A stretch of 64,000 nt of DNA, taken from assembly GCA_014058105.1 (NCBI GenBank), contig JACGCM010000933.1, positions 1,111,875-1,175,874 on the forward strand, written 5' to 3'. Below are positions 1 to 12,530 of this stretch, piece after piece. This DNA is from Kingdonia uniflora (taxonomy: Eukaryota > Streptophyta > Magnoliopsida > Ranunculales > Circaeasteraceae). Made by a program: the position numbers and the translations under genes. The notes under the pieces are model-generated. The model had not been told where the DNA came from. It saw only the letters and a list, made by a program, of their open reading frames with translations, and ran no database searches. Numbering within the stretch: position 1 is the first letter of the stretch; every line of letters begins with the position of its first letter.

Positions 1-1176
1 GCTAGCTATGTGTTGATGTCCCATATCCAGAACTTTTTGTTTGTCTTCATCACACGAAAATTTGAAGAAGTAAAGATGTTTACCCTTTGTAGTCATTTCC
101 AAGTCTCCTTTTAGCTCCCAAAGTCTCAAGAGGGTGTTTTTGACAAACATATAAGGAAGTCTTTTTCCAAGGAAGTTCCCCACTAACATTTCCTGACATT
201 CTTTTGTTTCTTCATCAAAGTCACAAGAATTGATTTGTACAATCTTTTTGCCATCAATAATCGAACTCCTAACCTTTGACGGGGCTCCAATCATCTCAGC
301 AAAAGTAGGCTTGAGGTGGGGGTAACTTTGTAATCCTGAACTTGCTTTAACTTTGCAATCACAAGGACAAAGTGCATGTTCCTGAACTAATATACTAGTA
401 ACAGAACATATAGGGCTATTATTTTTTCCCCCGCAACACAGTTTGAGGCAAGTGACAGGACTATCCTTATGTGTTTCCGGGCAGTTATCATTAAACTTGG
501 AAATATCACAAAAAGCATTTGTACCTGCATTGGAAGCCTCTCCCAGGTTCTGTTCTCCAATTGCGTCTCTAGAGTGTGCAAATTCCTCTTCAGTAATGGA
601 TTTTAGCTCATTTGCTTCCTTTAGTTGTTCATCCATCTTTTCCTCTTCTGACATTTGATCTCTCTTTGCTCTCCTAATAAGATCCTCTTCTGCTTCTTTA
701 ATCAGCAGCAGTTGTTGATAGTAACCTTGTTCAACCTCAGAGACATCAGGGTCTCCCTTGTGAACTGGAATACCAACAGACAGAAGCTTGATATCACGAA
801 TGTCCAATTTAGTTGTGAGAGTATTCATTCTACTCTCTGCTCTTTGATCTTTAAAGGTAGAATGATGTAACTTCTGTTGTGGGGCTTTCTTCTCCTTCTC
901 TTTCAGTATTTGGGATCGAAATTCCTCCTTTGCTTTAGGATCCAGTTTATCCACCCTAGATTCGAGAATTAGATTTGCACACCTTCTCTCGTCAATTGAT
1001 ACTTGGGCGTTGTGCTTGTGAGGAACTGGGATCCCTGATGTTAAGTGATAGAGATCCATAAGAGAATACTTCTCTTGCTTATAGCAATCAGCCTTGACCG
1101 TCTCCCCCATAACAACTTCCGAGCCAACTCCATTCTTTTCCAATGGTGGTGTGGAGATGCCTCCTCGGCCCACCAT
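1..1176 (-). CDS. DUF4283-domain protein, N-terminal 392 codons, cut by window edge
   Basis: The minus-strand frame from the ATG at 1176-1174 stays open for 392 codons to base 1, so the 3' end is missing. An in-frame TGA at 1209-1207 lies eleven codons upstream. The ATG has G at -3 and G at +4, a good plant context; later in-frame ATGs are codons 23 and 40. Residues about 328-392 (MLVGNFLGKRLPYMF, then LLRLWELKGDLEMT, YFFKFSCDEDK and VLDMG) match the start of DUF4283, a plant domain usually followed by a CCHC zinc knuckle in LINE ORF1-like proteins and their domesticated relatives. Residues about 146-200 are charged and rich in Glu and Lys, probably helical or coiled-coil. Residues 223-274 hold nine cysteines in no pattern I recognise. 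A GIPV motif occurs twice (49-52 and 135-138). The N-terminal 290 residues belong to no family I can name. By family, a nucleic-acid-binding role is likely; function is otherwise unknown. It may be a retrotransposon ORF or a host gene. Confidence 0.7.
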   Translation of the reverse strand, partial: MVGRGGISTPPLEKNGVGSEVVMGETVKADCYKQEKYSLMDLYHLTSGIPVPHKHNAQVSIDERRCANLILESRVDKLDPKAKEEFRSQILKEKEKKAPQQKLHHSTFKDQRAESRMNTLTTKLDIRDIKLLSVGIPVHKGDPDVSEVEQGYYQQLLLIKEAEEDLIRRAKRDQMSEEEKMDEQLKEANELKSITEEEFAHSRDAIGEQNLGEASNAGTNAFCDISKFNDNCPETHKDSPVTCLKLCCGGKNNSPICSVTSILVQEHALCPCDCKVKASSGLQSYPHLKPTFAEMIGAPSKVRSSIIDGKKIVQINSCDFDEETKECQEMLVGNFLGKRLPYMFVKNTLLRLWELKGDLEMTTKGKHLYFFKFSCDEDKQKVLDMGHQHIAS

Positions 1177-1376
1177 GACTGAAGGGTCTTCTCCCTCCAC
1201 CAATAATCAAAACCCCCCAAGGAATCAATGGAAGAAGAAGCAGATTTCAAATTCCCAGAAACAAGGGGTAGCGGCTAGTAAATGGAGCTTGTCCCCGTAC
1301 TGCTACAGTACTAAAAGCAAGACCTAACCCAACCTAAATCACCATCTGACTTTTAAAAAAACCTCGAGAAAAGGAA
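1177..1376 (-). promoter_or_regulatory. 5' flank/leader of the DUF4283 frame with tiny upstream ORF and hairpin
   Basis: This is the non-satellite sequence between the start codon and the A/T tract. On the minus strand it contains a three-codon upstream ORF (ATG at 1345-1343, stop TAG at 1336-1334). It also has a perfect inverted repeat GTACTG-N3-CAGTAC at 1297-1311. No convincing TATA box or splice signal could be fixed. If transcription starts beyond 1345, the upstream ORF could reduce translation; that is inference. The segment could instead be the 5' UTR of a LINE. Confidence 0.35.
1297..1311. other. Perfect inverted repeat, 6-bp arms
   Basis: GTACTG, a 3-nt loop, then CAGTAC. It lies about 120 bases upstream of the ATG in the leader of the minus-strand frame. 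It could form a small RNA hairpin. No run of T follows that would make it a terminator. Confidence 0.4.
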
Positions 1377-1470
1377 GCAAAAAAAATAAATAATAATAAT
1401 AAAATAAAATAAAATAAATAAATAAATAATTAAAAATTAAAAAATTAAATAAATAAAAATAAAAATAAAA
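1377..1470. repeat. A/T microsatellite tract between gene flank and satellite
   Basis: On the plus strand this is A with scattered single T, in short blocks of TAA, TAAAA and TAAA units, with no C or G. It separates the gene flank from the first satellite monomer. Such tracts often start from retroposon tails. Here it sits on the 5' side of the minus-strand frame, so it cannot be that frame's own poly(A) tail. It may be the tail of an unrelated plus-strand insertion or a plain microsatellite. Confidence 0.8.
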
Positions 1471-1472
1471 AT

Positions 1473-2269
1473 CCTTTATCGATGTGTTAGATCGTAATTC
1501 TGAGAAGTTTGGCTACTGACAACTCGTTTGAGAGGTTGGAATACTTTTAAAAGTTTCGTTTCAACCGACAACTTGCAATGATAGTTACCCAATGAATCGA
1601 TATAGTCCCAGATTAAATTTTTGACCGGTCGGATTTCGTATCTCTCCTATGAGTTAGATCGCAATTCTGATAAGCTTGGCTATATGCAACTCGTTAGAGA
1701 GGTTGGATCATTTTTAAAAGTTTCATTTCGATCGAAAACCTGCTAGGATAGTTAACAAATGAATTGCAATTGTACTGGCTTTAATTTTTGACCGGTACAG
1801 ATTTCGTACCTCACCGATGCTTTAGATTTCAATTCTGAGAAGCTTGGCTATTGACAACTCGTTTATGAGGTTGGATTGATTTTAAGAGTTTCGTTTTGAC
1901 CGACAACATGCAAAGATAGTAACCAAATGAATCGCAATACTCCCGATTTTAATTTTTAACCGGAATGGATTTCGCACATATTCGATGCGTTAGATTGCAA
2001 TTCTGAGAAGCTTGGCTACCGAAAAGTCATTTGAGAGGTAGTATCATTTTTAGGAGTTTCGTTTTGACCAGCAACATGCTAGGATAGTTACCAAATGAAT
2101 CGCAATACTTCCAGATTTAATTTTTTACCAGTACAGATTTCACACCTCTCCGATGCTTTAGATCGCAATTATGAGAAGAATGGCTTCCGACAAATCATTT
2201 ATGAGGTTGGATAATTTTAAGAGTTTCGTTTGGATCGACAAAATGCTAGGATAGTTACCAAATGAAATG
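1473..2269. repeat. Array edge: first monomers next to the gene
   Basis: The first recognisable base run (ATCGATGTGTTAGATCG) starts inside the last 10 bases of the monomer consensus, so the array begins at a monomer join and not in mid-monomer. These four to five monomers are full length and no more broken than the interior ones. No target-site duplication or insertion scar is visible at the junction. Confidence 0.7.
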
Positions 2270-3710
2270 CAATAATCCCAGTTTGAATTTTTCATCAGTG
2301 CGGATTTCGCACCTCTCCGATGCCTTAAATCGCAATTAAAAAAAGCTTGGCTACCAACAAGTCATTTGTGAGTTTGGATCATTTTTAAAAGTTTTGTTTT
2401 GACCGGTAACATGCTAGGATAGTTACCAAATGAATCGCAATATTCCAGTTTAAATGTTTGACCGGTACAGATTTCGATGTGTTAGATCGCAATTCTGTTA
2501 AGCTTGGCTACCGACAACTCGTTTGATAGGTTGGATTATTTTTAAGAGCTTCGTTTCGACCGACAAAATGATAGGATAGTTACCAAATCAATCGATATAG
2601 TCCCGATTTGAATTTTAGACCCGCTCGGATTTCGTACCATACCGGTGCTTTTGATCGCAATTCTAAGAAGCTTGGCTACGGACAAGTAATTTGTGAGTTT
2701 GGATCATTTTAAAGAGTTTCGTTTCAACCGACAGCATGCATGGATAGTTTCCAAATGAATTGATATAGCCCCAATTTGAATTTTTGATGATACGAATTTT
2801 GTACCTTACCGATGCTTTAGATCGCAATTCTGAGAAGCTTGTCTACCGAAAAGTTATATGAGAGGTCGTAGCGTTTCTAAGAGTTCTTTTTCGACCGACA
2901 ACATGATAGGATAGTTAACAAATGAATAGCAATACACCCAGTTTTAATTTTTGACCGGTAAGGATTTTATACCTCTCCGATGCGTTATATCGCAATTCTA
3001 AGAAGCTTGGCTACCGACAACTCACTTGAGAGGTTGGATCATTTATAAGAGTTTTGTTTCATCCGACAACATGCTCGGTTAGTTACCAAATGAATCGTTA
3101 TGGTCCCGGTTTGAATTTTTGACAAGCACGGATTTTGCACCTCTCTAATGCATTGGATCGCAATTATGATAAGCTTCGCTATCTTCAACTCGCTTGAGAG
3201 GTTGGATCTTTTTAAAAAGATTAATTTTAATCAACAACATGCTAGGATAGTAACCAAATGAATCGCAATAGTACCGGTTTGAATTTTTGACCGTTACGGA
3301 CTGCGAACCTCACCAATTTGTTAGATCGCAATTCTGATAAGCTTGACTACCGACCACTCGTTTGAGAGGTTGGATCATTTTTAAGAGCTTCGTTTCGACT
3401 GACAACATGCTTGGATAGTTACCAAATGAATCGATGTAGTCCCGGTTTGAATTTCTGACCGGTACGGACTTCGTATCTCACCGATGCGTTAGATCGCAAT
3501 TCAGATAAGCTTGACTATAGGCAACTCGCTAAAGAGGTTAGATCATTTTTAAAAGTTTAATTTCGATCGACAATATGCTAGGATAGTTAGCAAATGAATC
3601 GTTATAGTCCCGGTTTGAATTTTTGACCGGTACAAATTTTGTATCTCTCCTATGAGTTATATCACAATTCTGATAACCTTGGCTATTGGCAACTCATTAG
3701 AGAGGTTGGA
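2270..3710. repeat. Higher-order block A, copy 1
   Basis: About 8.5 monomers that match 9180-10620 at a constant offset of about 6908 bp. Shared private variants include a short monomer end near 2470 (bases between GATT and CGATGTG lost), GTTACGGA with TTGCG or CTGCG near 3294, the CCGACCACTCG variant near 3352, and CTTGGCTATTGGCAACTC near 3680. Similarity of variant order stops just after 3710. Confidence 0.75.
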
Positions 3711-4144
3711 CCATTTTTAATAGTTTTGTTTCGTTCGACCTCATGCTAGGATAGTTATCAAATGAATTGTAATTCTCCCGGTCTGAATTTATGACCGGTA
3801 AGGATTTTGAACCTCATCGATGCCTTGGTACACAATTCTGCGATGCTTGACTACTGAAAACTCGTTTGAGAGGTTGGAACATTTTTACGAATTTGTTTTC
3901 GATCGACAAAATGCTAGGATTGTTTCCAAATGAATCGCAATATTACATGTTTGAATTTTTGACCGGTAAGGATTTTTTACTTCTCTGGTGTGTTAGATCG
4001 CAATTCTGAGAAGCTAGACTACCTGCAAGTCGCAAGGAAGGTTGGATAATTTTAATGAGTTTCGTTTCGACCGACAACATGCAAGGATAGTTACCAAATG
4101 AATCGCAATTGTCCCCGTTTGAATTTTTGACCGGTACCTCACCG

Positions 4145-6160
4145 ATACTTTTGATAACAATTTAGATAAACTTGGTTACTGACAACTCGTTTGCGAGGTT
4201 GAATCATTTTTAAAAGATTCGATTCGACCAACAACATGCTAGGATAGTTACTAAATGAATCGTAATAATCTTGGTTTGAATTTTTGACCAGTACGGATTT
4301 TGTACCTCTCTGATGCGCTAGATTGCAATTTTGAGAAGCTTGGCTACCGAAAAGTCGTTTGAGAGGTAGTATCGATTTTTAAAGTTTTGTTTAGACCGAC
4401 AACATTCTAGAATAGTTGCCAAATGAATCGCAATACTTCCAGATTTAATTTTTGACTGGTACAGATTTTACACCCCTCCAATGCTTTAGATCGCAATTAT
4501 GAGAATCTTGGCTTCCGAAAAATCGTTTGTGAGGTTGAAATATTTTTAAGTGTTTTGTTTCTATCGACAACATGCTAGGATTGTTACCGAATGAATTACA
4601 ATACTCCCGACTTGAATTTTTGAACGATTAGGATTTTGTATCTCTCTGATGCATTTGATCGTAATTTTGAGAAGCTTGGCCCCCGTAACTCATTTGAGAG
4701 GTCGGATAATTTTAAAGATTTTCGGTCCGACTGAAAACAAGCAAGGATATTTACCAAAATGAATCGATATAGTCGCGGTTTGAACTTTAGACCGGTACAG
4801 ATTTTGTACCTCTCCGATACGTTAGATCGCAATTTTGTGAAGCTTGGCTATCGACAACTCGTTTGAGAGGTTAGATCATTTTTAAAAGTTTTGTTTCGAT
4901 TGCCAACATGCTAGGATTGTTATCAAATGAATCGCAATAGTGTCGGTTTGAATTTTTGACCAGTACGAATTTTGTACCTCACCGATGCTTTTGATCGCAA
5001 TTCTGAGAACCTTGGTTACTGGCAACTCGTTTGAGAGGTTTATCATTTTTAAGAATTTCGTTATGACCGAAAATATGCAAAGATAGTTACCAAATGAATC
5101 GTAATACTCTCCGTTTGACTTTTTTACCGGTACGGATTTCATACCTCTCCGATGCGTATGATCTCATTTTTAAAAAACTTGGCTACCGGTAACTCGTTTG
5201 AGAGAATGGATCGCTTATAAGTGTTTTATTTCAACCGACAACATGTTTGGATAGTTATCAAATGAATCGTAATAATCTCAGCTTTAATTTTTGACAGGTA
5301 TGGATTTCGTACCTCTCCAATGCTTTAGAACACATTTCTGAGATGTTTCGCCACCGGCAAGTCACTGCAAGGTTAGATCGTTTTAAAGAGTTTTGTTTCG
5401 ACCAACAACATTGTAAGGTAGTTTCCAAATGAATTGAAAAAGGCCTAGCTTGAATTTTAGACTTGTACGGATTTTGAACCACAACGATGCTTTAGATCGC
5501 AATTCTGGGAAGTTTGGCAACTGACAACTCGTTTGTGATGCTGAATCATTTTAAAGTGTTTCGTTTCAACCGATAACATGCCAAAATAGTTACCAAATGA
5601 ATTATAAAACTCTCGGTTTGAATTTTTCACCGGTACGGATTTCATACCTCTCCGATGCCTTAAATCGCAATTACGAGAAACTTGGCTACCGACAACTCGT
5701 TTGAGAGATTGGATCATTTTTAAGAGTTTCGTTTCGACCGAAAACATGTTAGGATAGTTACCAAATGAATCGCAATACTCCTAGCTTTTTATTTTTGACC
5801 GGTATGGATTATGAACCTCTTCAAAGCTTTAGATCGCATTTTAAGAAATTTGGCTACCGGCAAGTCGTTTTAAGGTTTGTTTATTTTTAAGAGTTTCGTT
5901 TTGACCAACAACATGCTAGGATAGTTTCCAAATAAATCGTAAAAGACCTGGCTTAAATTTTTGACTGGTACGGATTTCCAACCTCAACGATGCTTTAGAT
6001 CGCAATTCTGAGAAGCTTGGCTACTGACAACTCATTTGTGAGGTTGAATCGCTTGAAAGTGTTTCGTTTCGACCAACAAAATGCCATAATAGATACTAAA
6101 TGAATCACAATACTCCTGGTTTGAATTTTTCACCGGTACAGATTTCACACCTCACCGATA
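4145..6160. repeat. Superunit with P-Q-U-R order, first copy, plus second R and short junction
   Basis: Marker P (TACTTTTGATA) is at 4145, Q (GTCGCGG after an extra-A CCAAAATGA) at 4772, U (CCGTTTGACTTTTTT) at about 5106 and R (GGCCTAGCTTGAA variant) at about 5442. A second R follows at 5945, exactly three monomers on. It is followed by the 86-bp-deleted monomer near 6152. Between markers the monomers are ordinary. Confidence 0.7.
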
Positions 6161-8500
6161 ACATGCTAGGATAGTTGCCAAATCAATCGATATAGTCCCG
6201 GTTTGAATTTTTGACCAGCTCAGATTTTGTACCATACCGATGCTTTAGATCGCAATTATGAGAAGCTTGGCTGCAGACAACTCGTTTATGAGTTATGATC
6301 GTTTTTAAGAGTTTCGTTTCGACCGACAATATGCTAGGATAGTTTCCAAATGAATTGATATAGTCCCAGTTTAAATTTTTTATGGTACAGATTTCGTACC
6401 TTACCGATGCTTTAGATCACAATTCTGAGAAGCTTGGCTATCGAAAAGTTGTTTGATAGGTAGTATCATTTTTAAGAGTTTAGTTTCGACCGACAGCATA
6501 CTAGGATGGTTACCAAATGAATCGCAATACTCCCAGTTTTAATTTTTGTCCGGTAAGGAACTTATACCTCTCCGATACGTTATATCGCAATTCTAAGAAG
6601 CTTGGCTACCGACAACTCGTTTGAAAGGTTGGATCATTTTTAAGAGTTTCGCTTCAACCGACAACATGCTAGGATAGTTACCAAATGAATCGTTATAGTT
6701 CCAGTTTGAATTTTTGACCGGTACAGATTTCGCACCTCTCCGATGTATTAGATCGCAATTATGATAAGTTTGGCTATCGGCAACTCGTTTGAGAGGTTAG
6801 ATCATTTTAAAAGCCTAATTTGGATCGACAACATGCTAGGATAGTTACCAAATGAATCGCAATAGTACCAATCGGAATTTTTTAGCGGTACGGATTTTGT
6901 ACCTCACCGATGTGTTAGATCACAATTCTGGGAAGCTTGGCTACAGACAACTCGTTTGAGAGGTTGGATAACTTTTATGAGTTTCGTTTCGACCGACAAC
7001 ATGCAAGCATAGTTACCCAATTAATCGATATAGTCCCGAATTGAATTTTTGACCGGTACGGATTTCGTATCTTTTCGATGCGTTAGATCGCAATTCTGAT
7101 AAGCTTGGCTATAGGCAACTCTTTAAAGAAGTTAGATCAATTTAAAAAGTTTCATTTTGATCGACAACATGCTATGATAGTTAACAAATAAATCGCAATA
7201 GTACCGGCTTGAATTTTAGACCGGTACAGGTTTCGTACCTCACCGATGCTTTAGATTTCAATTCTGAGAAGCTTGGATATTGACAACTCGTTTTAACCGA
7301 CAACATACTAGGATAGTTACCAAAAGAATCGCAATACTTCTAGCTTTAATTTTTGACCTGTACAAATTTTACACCATTCTGATGCTTTAGATCGCAATTA
7401 TGAGAAGCATGGCTTCCAAAAAATCATTTGTGTGGTTGGATCATTTATAAGAGTTTCGTTTCGATCGACAGCATTCAGGGATAGTTACCTAATGAATTGC
7501 AATATTCACGGTTTAAATTTTTGAAAGGTTTGGATTTTGTACCTCTCCGATGCGTTTGATCGCAATTTTGAGAAACTTGGCTCCCGCGGCTCAATTGAGA
7601 GGTTGGATCATTTTATTGATTTTCTTTCCGACTGAAAACATACAAGGATATTTACCAAAATGAATCGATATAGTAGCGGTTTGAATTTTTGACCGGTACG
7701 GATTTCGTTCATCTCTGATGTGCTAGATCACAATTTTGAGAAGCTTGGCTAATGATAACTCGTTTGTGAGGTTGGATCCTTTTTAAGAGTTTCGTTTAGA
7801 CCGATAACATGTTAGGATAGTTACCAAATGAATTGCAATAGTGCCGGTTTGAATTTTTGACCGGTACGAATTTTGTATCTCTTCGATGCGTTAGATCGCA
7901 ATTCTGATAAGCTTGGCTATAGGCAAATCGTTAGAAAAGTTAGATCATTTTTAAAAGTTTCATTTCCATTGACAACATGCTTGGATAGTTAACAAATGAA
8001 TCGCAGTAGTACCAGTCTGAATTTATGACCGGTACTGATTTCGTACCACACCGATGCTTTAGAATGCAATTCTGAGAAGTTTGGCTACTGACAACTCATT
8101 TGAGAGGTTGGATCATTTTTAAGAGTTTTGTTTTGACCAACAACATGCAAAGATAGTTACAAAATGAATCGTAATTGTTTCGGTTTCAATTTTATGCCGG
8201 TGCAGATTTCGTACTTCAACGATACTTTAAATAGAAATTTTAAGAAGCTTGGCAACTGACAACTCATTTTAGAGATTGAACGGCTTTTAAGAGATTTGTT
8301 TCGACTGACAACATTCTAGGATAGTTATTAAATGAATTGCAATACTCCCGGCTTGAATTTATGACCGGTACGAATTTCGTACCTCTCCGATGCGTTAGAT
8401 CACAATTCTGACAAGCTTGGTTATCAACAACTCGTTTGAGAGGATGGATTATTTTTAAAACTTTCGATTCGATTGACCCCATGCTAGGATAGTTACCAAA
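6161..8500. repeat. Ordinary monomers with one Q-like variant and one 30-bp deletion
   Basis: Full-length monomers except near 7287, where about 30 bp between the CAACTCG and ACCGACAAC landmarks is missing. A Q-like variant (AGTAGCGG with the extra A) is at about 7673. I see nothing besides satellite. Confidence 0.65.
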
Positions 8501-10620
8501 TAAATCGAAAAAGTACCGGTATGAAGTTTTGATCGGTAGAGATTTCGTACCTCGCTGATGCTTTAGATTGCAATTCTGAGAAGCTTGGTTACTAGAAACT
8601 CGTTTGAGAGGTTGGATCATTTTTAAGAGTTTTGCTATGACCAAAAACATACAAGGATAGGTACCAAATGAATCGTAATAATCCCCGTTTGACTTTTTTA
8701 CCGGTACAAATTTCGTACCTCTTCGATGCGTTAGATTTCAATTTTGAGAAACTTGGCAACCGGCAACGCGTTTAAGAGATTAGATCGCTTTTAAGTGTTT
8801 TATTTCGACCGACAAGATGTTTGGATAGTTACCAAATGAATCGCAATACTCTCAGCTTTAATTTTTGACCGGTATGGGTTTCGTACCTCTCCGATGCTTT
8901 TGATCGCATTTCTGAGAAGTTTGGCAACCGACAAGTCGTTGTTAGGTTGGATCGTTTTTAAGAGTTTCGTTTAGACCAACAACGTGCAAGGATAGTTTCC
9001 AAATGAATCAAAAAAGACCTGGCTTAAATTTTTTACTAGCACGGATTTCGAACCTCAACGATGCTTTAGATCGCAATTCTGAGAAGCTTGGCTACTGACA
9101 ACTCGTTTGTGAGGTTGAATCGCTTTAAAGTGTTTCGTTTCGTCCAATAACATGCTTGAATAGTTACCAAATGAATCACAATACTCCCGGTTTGAATTTT
9201 TCACCGGTACGGATTTCGCACTTCTTCGATGCTTTAAATCACAATTAAAAGAAGCTTGGCTTCCGACAAATCATTTGTGAGTTTAGATCATTTTTAAAAG
9301 TTTCGTTTCAATCGGCAACATGCTAAGATAGTTAACAAATGAATCGAAATTCTCATGGTTTAAATTTTTGACAGGTACGGATTCCGATGTGTATGATCGC
9401 AATTCTGTGAAGCTTGGCTACCGACAACTCGTTTGATAGGTTGGATCATTTTTAAGAGCTTCGTTTCGACCAACAACATGATAGGATAGTTTCCAAATCA
9501 ATCGATATAGTCCCGGTTTAAATTTTTTACCCGCTCGGATTTCGTACCATACCGATGCTTTTGATCGCAATTTTAAGAAGCTTGGATACGGACAAATGAT
9601 TTGTGAGTTTGGATCATTTTAAAGAGTTTCGTTTCAACCAACAACATGCTTGGATAGTTTCCAAATGAATCGATATAGCCCCAGTTTGAATTTTTGATGA
9701 TACAGATTTCGTACCTTACCGATGCTTTAGATCGCAATTCTGAGAAGCTTATCTACCGAAAAGTTATATGTGAGGTCGTATCGTTTCTAAGAGTTTTTTT
9801 TCGACCGACAACATGATAGGATAGTTACCAAATGAATAGCAATGCGCCCAGTTTTAATTTATGACCGGTAAAGATTTTATACCACTCCGATGCATTATAT
9901 CGCAATTCTAAGAAGCTTGGCTACCGACAACTCGTTTGAGAGGCTGGAACATTTATAAGGGTTTTGTTTCAACCGACAACATGCTAGGTTAGTTACCAAA
10001 TGAATCGTTATAGTCCCGGTTTGAATTTTTGACAAGTACGGATTTTGCACCTCTCTGATGAATTAGATCGCAATTATGATAAGCTTGGCTATCGTCAACA
10101 CGCTTGAGAGATTGGATCATTTTTAAAAGCTTAATTTGAATCGACAACATCCTAGGACAGTTACCAAATGAATCGCAATAGTACCGGTTTAAATTTTTGA
10201 CCGTTACGGATTGCGTACCTTACCGATTTGTTAGTTCACAATTTTGAGAAGCTAGGCTACCGACCACTCGTTTGAGAGGTTGGATCATTTTTAGGAGTTT
10301 CGTTTCGACCGACAACATGCTAGGATAGTTTCCAAATGAATCGATATGGTCCAGGTTGGAATTTCTGACCGGTACGGATTTTTTATCTCACCGATGCGTT
10401 AGATCGCAATTATGATAAGCTTGGATATAGGTGACTCGTTAGAGAGGTTAGATTATTTTTAAAAGTTTCATTTTGATCGACAACATGCTAGGATAGTTAC
10501 CAAATGAATTGTTATAGTCCCGGTTTGAATTTTTGATCGGTACGGATTTCGCATCTCTCTGATGCGTTAGATCGCAATTCTAATAACCTTGGCTATTGGC
10601 AACTCATTAGAGAGGTTGGA
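8500..10620. repeat. Higher-order block A, copy 2
   Basis: Matches 2270-3710 over its right two thirds and 14350-16300 over most of its length (offset about 5855 bp). It contains U at 8686, R at 9016 and the short GATTCCGATGTG junction at 9379. It is the most complete of the three copies. Confidence 0.75.
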
Positions 10621-12530
10621 TAATTTTTTTAAGTTTCATTTCGATCGACAACTTGCTTGGATAGTTAACAAATGAATCGCAATAGTACCGATTGGAATTT
10701 TTGACCGTTACGGATTTCGTACCTCTCTTATCTGTTAGATCGCAATTCTGAAAAGCTTTGTTGCCGGCAACTCGTTCGAGAGGTTGGATCGTATTTAAGA
10801 GTTTTTTTTCGACCGACAACATGCTTGGATAGTTACCAAATGAATCGCAATACTCCTGGTTTGAATTTCTCTCCTTTACGTATTTCTTACCTCTTCGATG
10901 CTTTAGATCTCATTTCAGAGAAGGTTGGCTACCGACAACCTGTTTGAGCGGCTGGGATCATTTTTAAGAGTTTTGTTTAGACCGACTACATCCAAGGAAT
11001 ATTACCAAATGAATCGTAATACTCCCAGTTTGAATTTCTGAACGGTACGGATTTCACACCTCTCCGATACTTTAGATCGCAATTATGAGAAGCTTGGCGA
11101 CCGACAAATCGTTTATGAGGTTGGATCATTTTTAAGAGTTCTATTTCAACAGACAACATGCTTGGATAGCTCTAAATGATTCGTAATAGTCCCAGTTTGA
11201 ATTTTTGACAGGTATGGACTTCGCACCTCTCCGATGCATTAGATCGCAATTATGATAAGTTTGGCTATCGTCAACTCGTTTGAGAGGTTGGATCATTTTT
11301 AAAAGCTTAATTTGGATTGACAACATACTAGGATAGTTACCAAATGAATCGCAATAGTACCAGATTGAATTTTAGACCGGTACGGATTTCGAACCTCACC
11401 AATGTGTTAAATCACAATATAGAGAACCTGGCTACCGACAACTTGTTTGAGAGGTTGGATCATTTTTAAGAGTTTCGTTTCGACCGACAACATGCTAGAA
11501 CAGTTAATAAATGAATCGATATAGTCCCGGTTTGAATTTCTGAATGGTACGGATTTTATACCTCTCTGATGCGTTAGATCGCAATTATGTGAAGTTTTGT
11601 TGCCAGCAACTCGTTCCAGAGGTTGGATCGTATTTAAGAGTTTCGTTTAAACCGACAACATGCAAGGATAGTTACCAAATGAATCGCAATACTCCTGGCT
11701 TGAATTTCTCTCCGTTACGTATTTCGTACCTCTTCGATACTTTTGATCTCCATTCTAAGAAGCTTGGCTACTGACAACTTGTTTGTGAGGTCGGATCGTA
11801 TTTAAGAGTTTTGTTTTGACCGACAACATTCAGGGAATGCTGCCAATTGAATCACAATACTCAAAGTTTCAATTTCTGACCGGTACAGATTTCGCACCTC
11901 TCCGATGCTTTAGATCACAATTATGAAAAGCATGGCTACAGACAAATCGTTTTTGAGGCTGGATCATTTTTAAGAGTTTACGTTCGGTCAATTGCATGCT
12001 AGGATTGTTACCAAATGAATCCCAATATTCCCAGTTTAAATTTTTGACCGGTATGGATTTCGCACCTCTCCGATGCGTTAGATCGCAATTCTGAGATGCT
12101 TGGCTACCGAAAAGTTGTTTGAGAGGTAGTATCATTTTTAAGAGTTTCGTTTTGACCGACAACATGCTAGGATAGTTACCAAATGAATCGCAATACTTCC
12201 AGATTTAATTTTTGACAGTTCGAGATTTCACACCTCTCTGATGCTTTAGATCGCAATTAAAAGAAGCTTGGCTTCCGACAGATTGTTTGTGAGGTTGGAT
12301 AGATTTTAAGAGATTCATTTAGACCGACAACATGTTAGGATAGTTTCTAAATGAATCGCAATACTCCCAGCTTTAATTTTTGAACGGTATGGATTTCGAA
12401 CATCTCCAAAGCTTTAGATCGCATTTCCGAGAAGTTTGGCTATCGGCAAGTTATTACAAGTTTGGTTTATTTTTAAGAGTTTCATTTCGACCAACAACAT
12501 GCTAGAATAGTTTCCAAATGAATCGAAAAA
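10621..12530. repeat. Monomers with the CTCC-TTTACGTATTTC variant
   Basis: Ordinary satellite. A variant with CTCCTTTACG or CTCCGTTACG followed by TATTTC replaces the usual GACCGGTACGGATTTC near 10870 and 11711. The same variant is seen near 16675, 51948 and 55306, so it marks another recurring monomer type. Confidence 0.6.

Noticed and set aside
443..1327. Plus-strand frames at 443-658, 655-870 and 1094-1327, and minus-strand frames at 387-581 and 1041-1250
   Set aside because: Each overlaps the 392-codon minus-strand frame or its leader in another frame and has no recognisable domain; the longer frame carries DUF4283.
1321..1345. Telomere-like or telo-box sequence next to the gene
   Set aside because: ACCTAACCCAACCTAAATC resembles degenerate plant telomere repeat, but no perfect AAACCCTAA unit or tandem run exists.
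1377..1470. Poly(A) tail of the DUF4283 element
   Set aside because: It lies upstream of that frame and on the wrong strand for its 3' tail.
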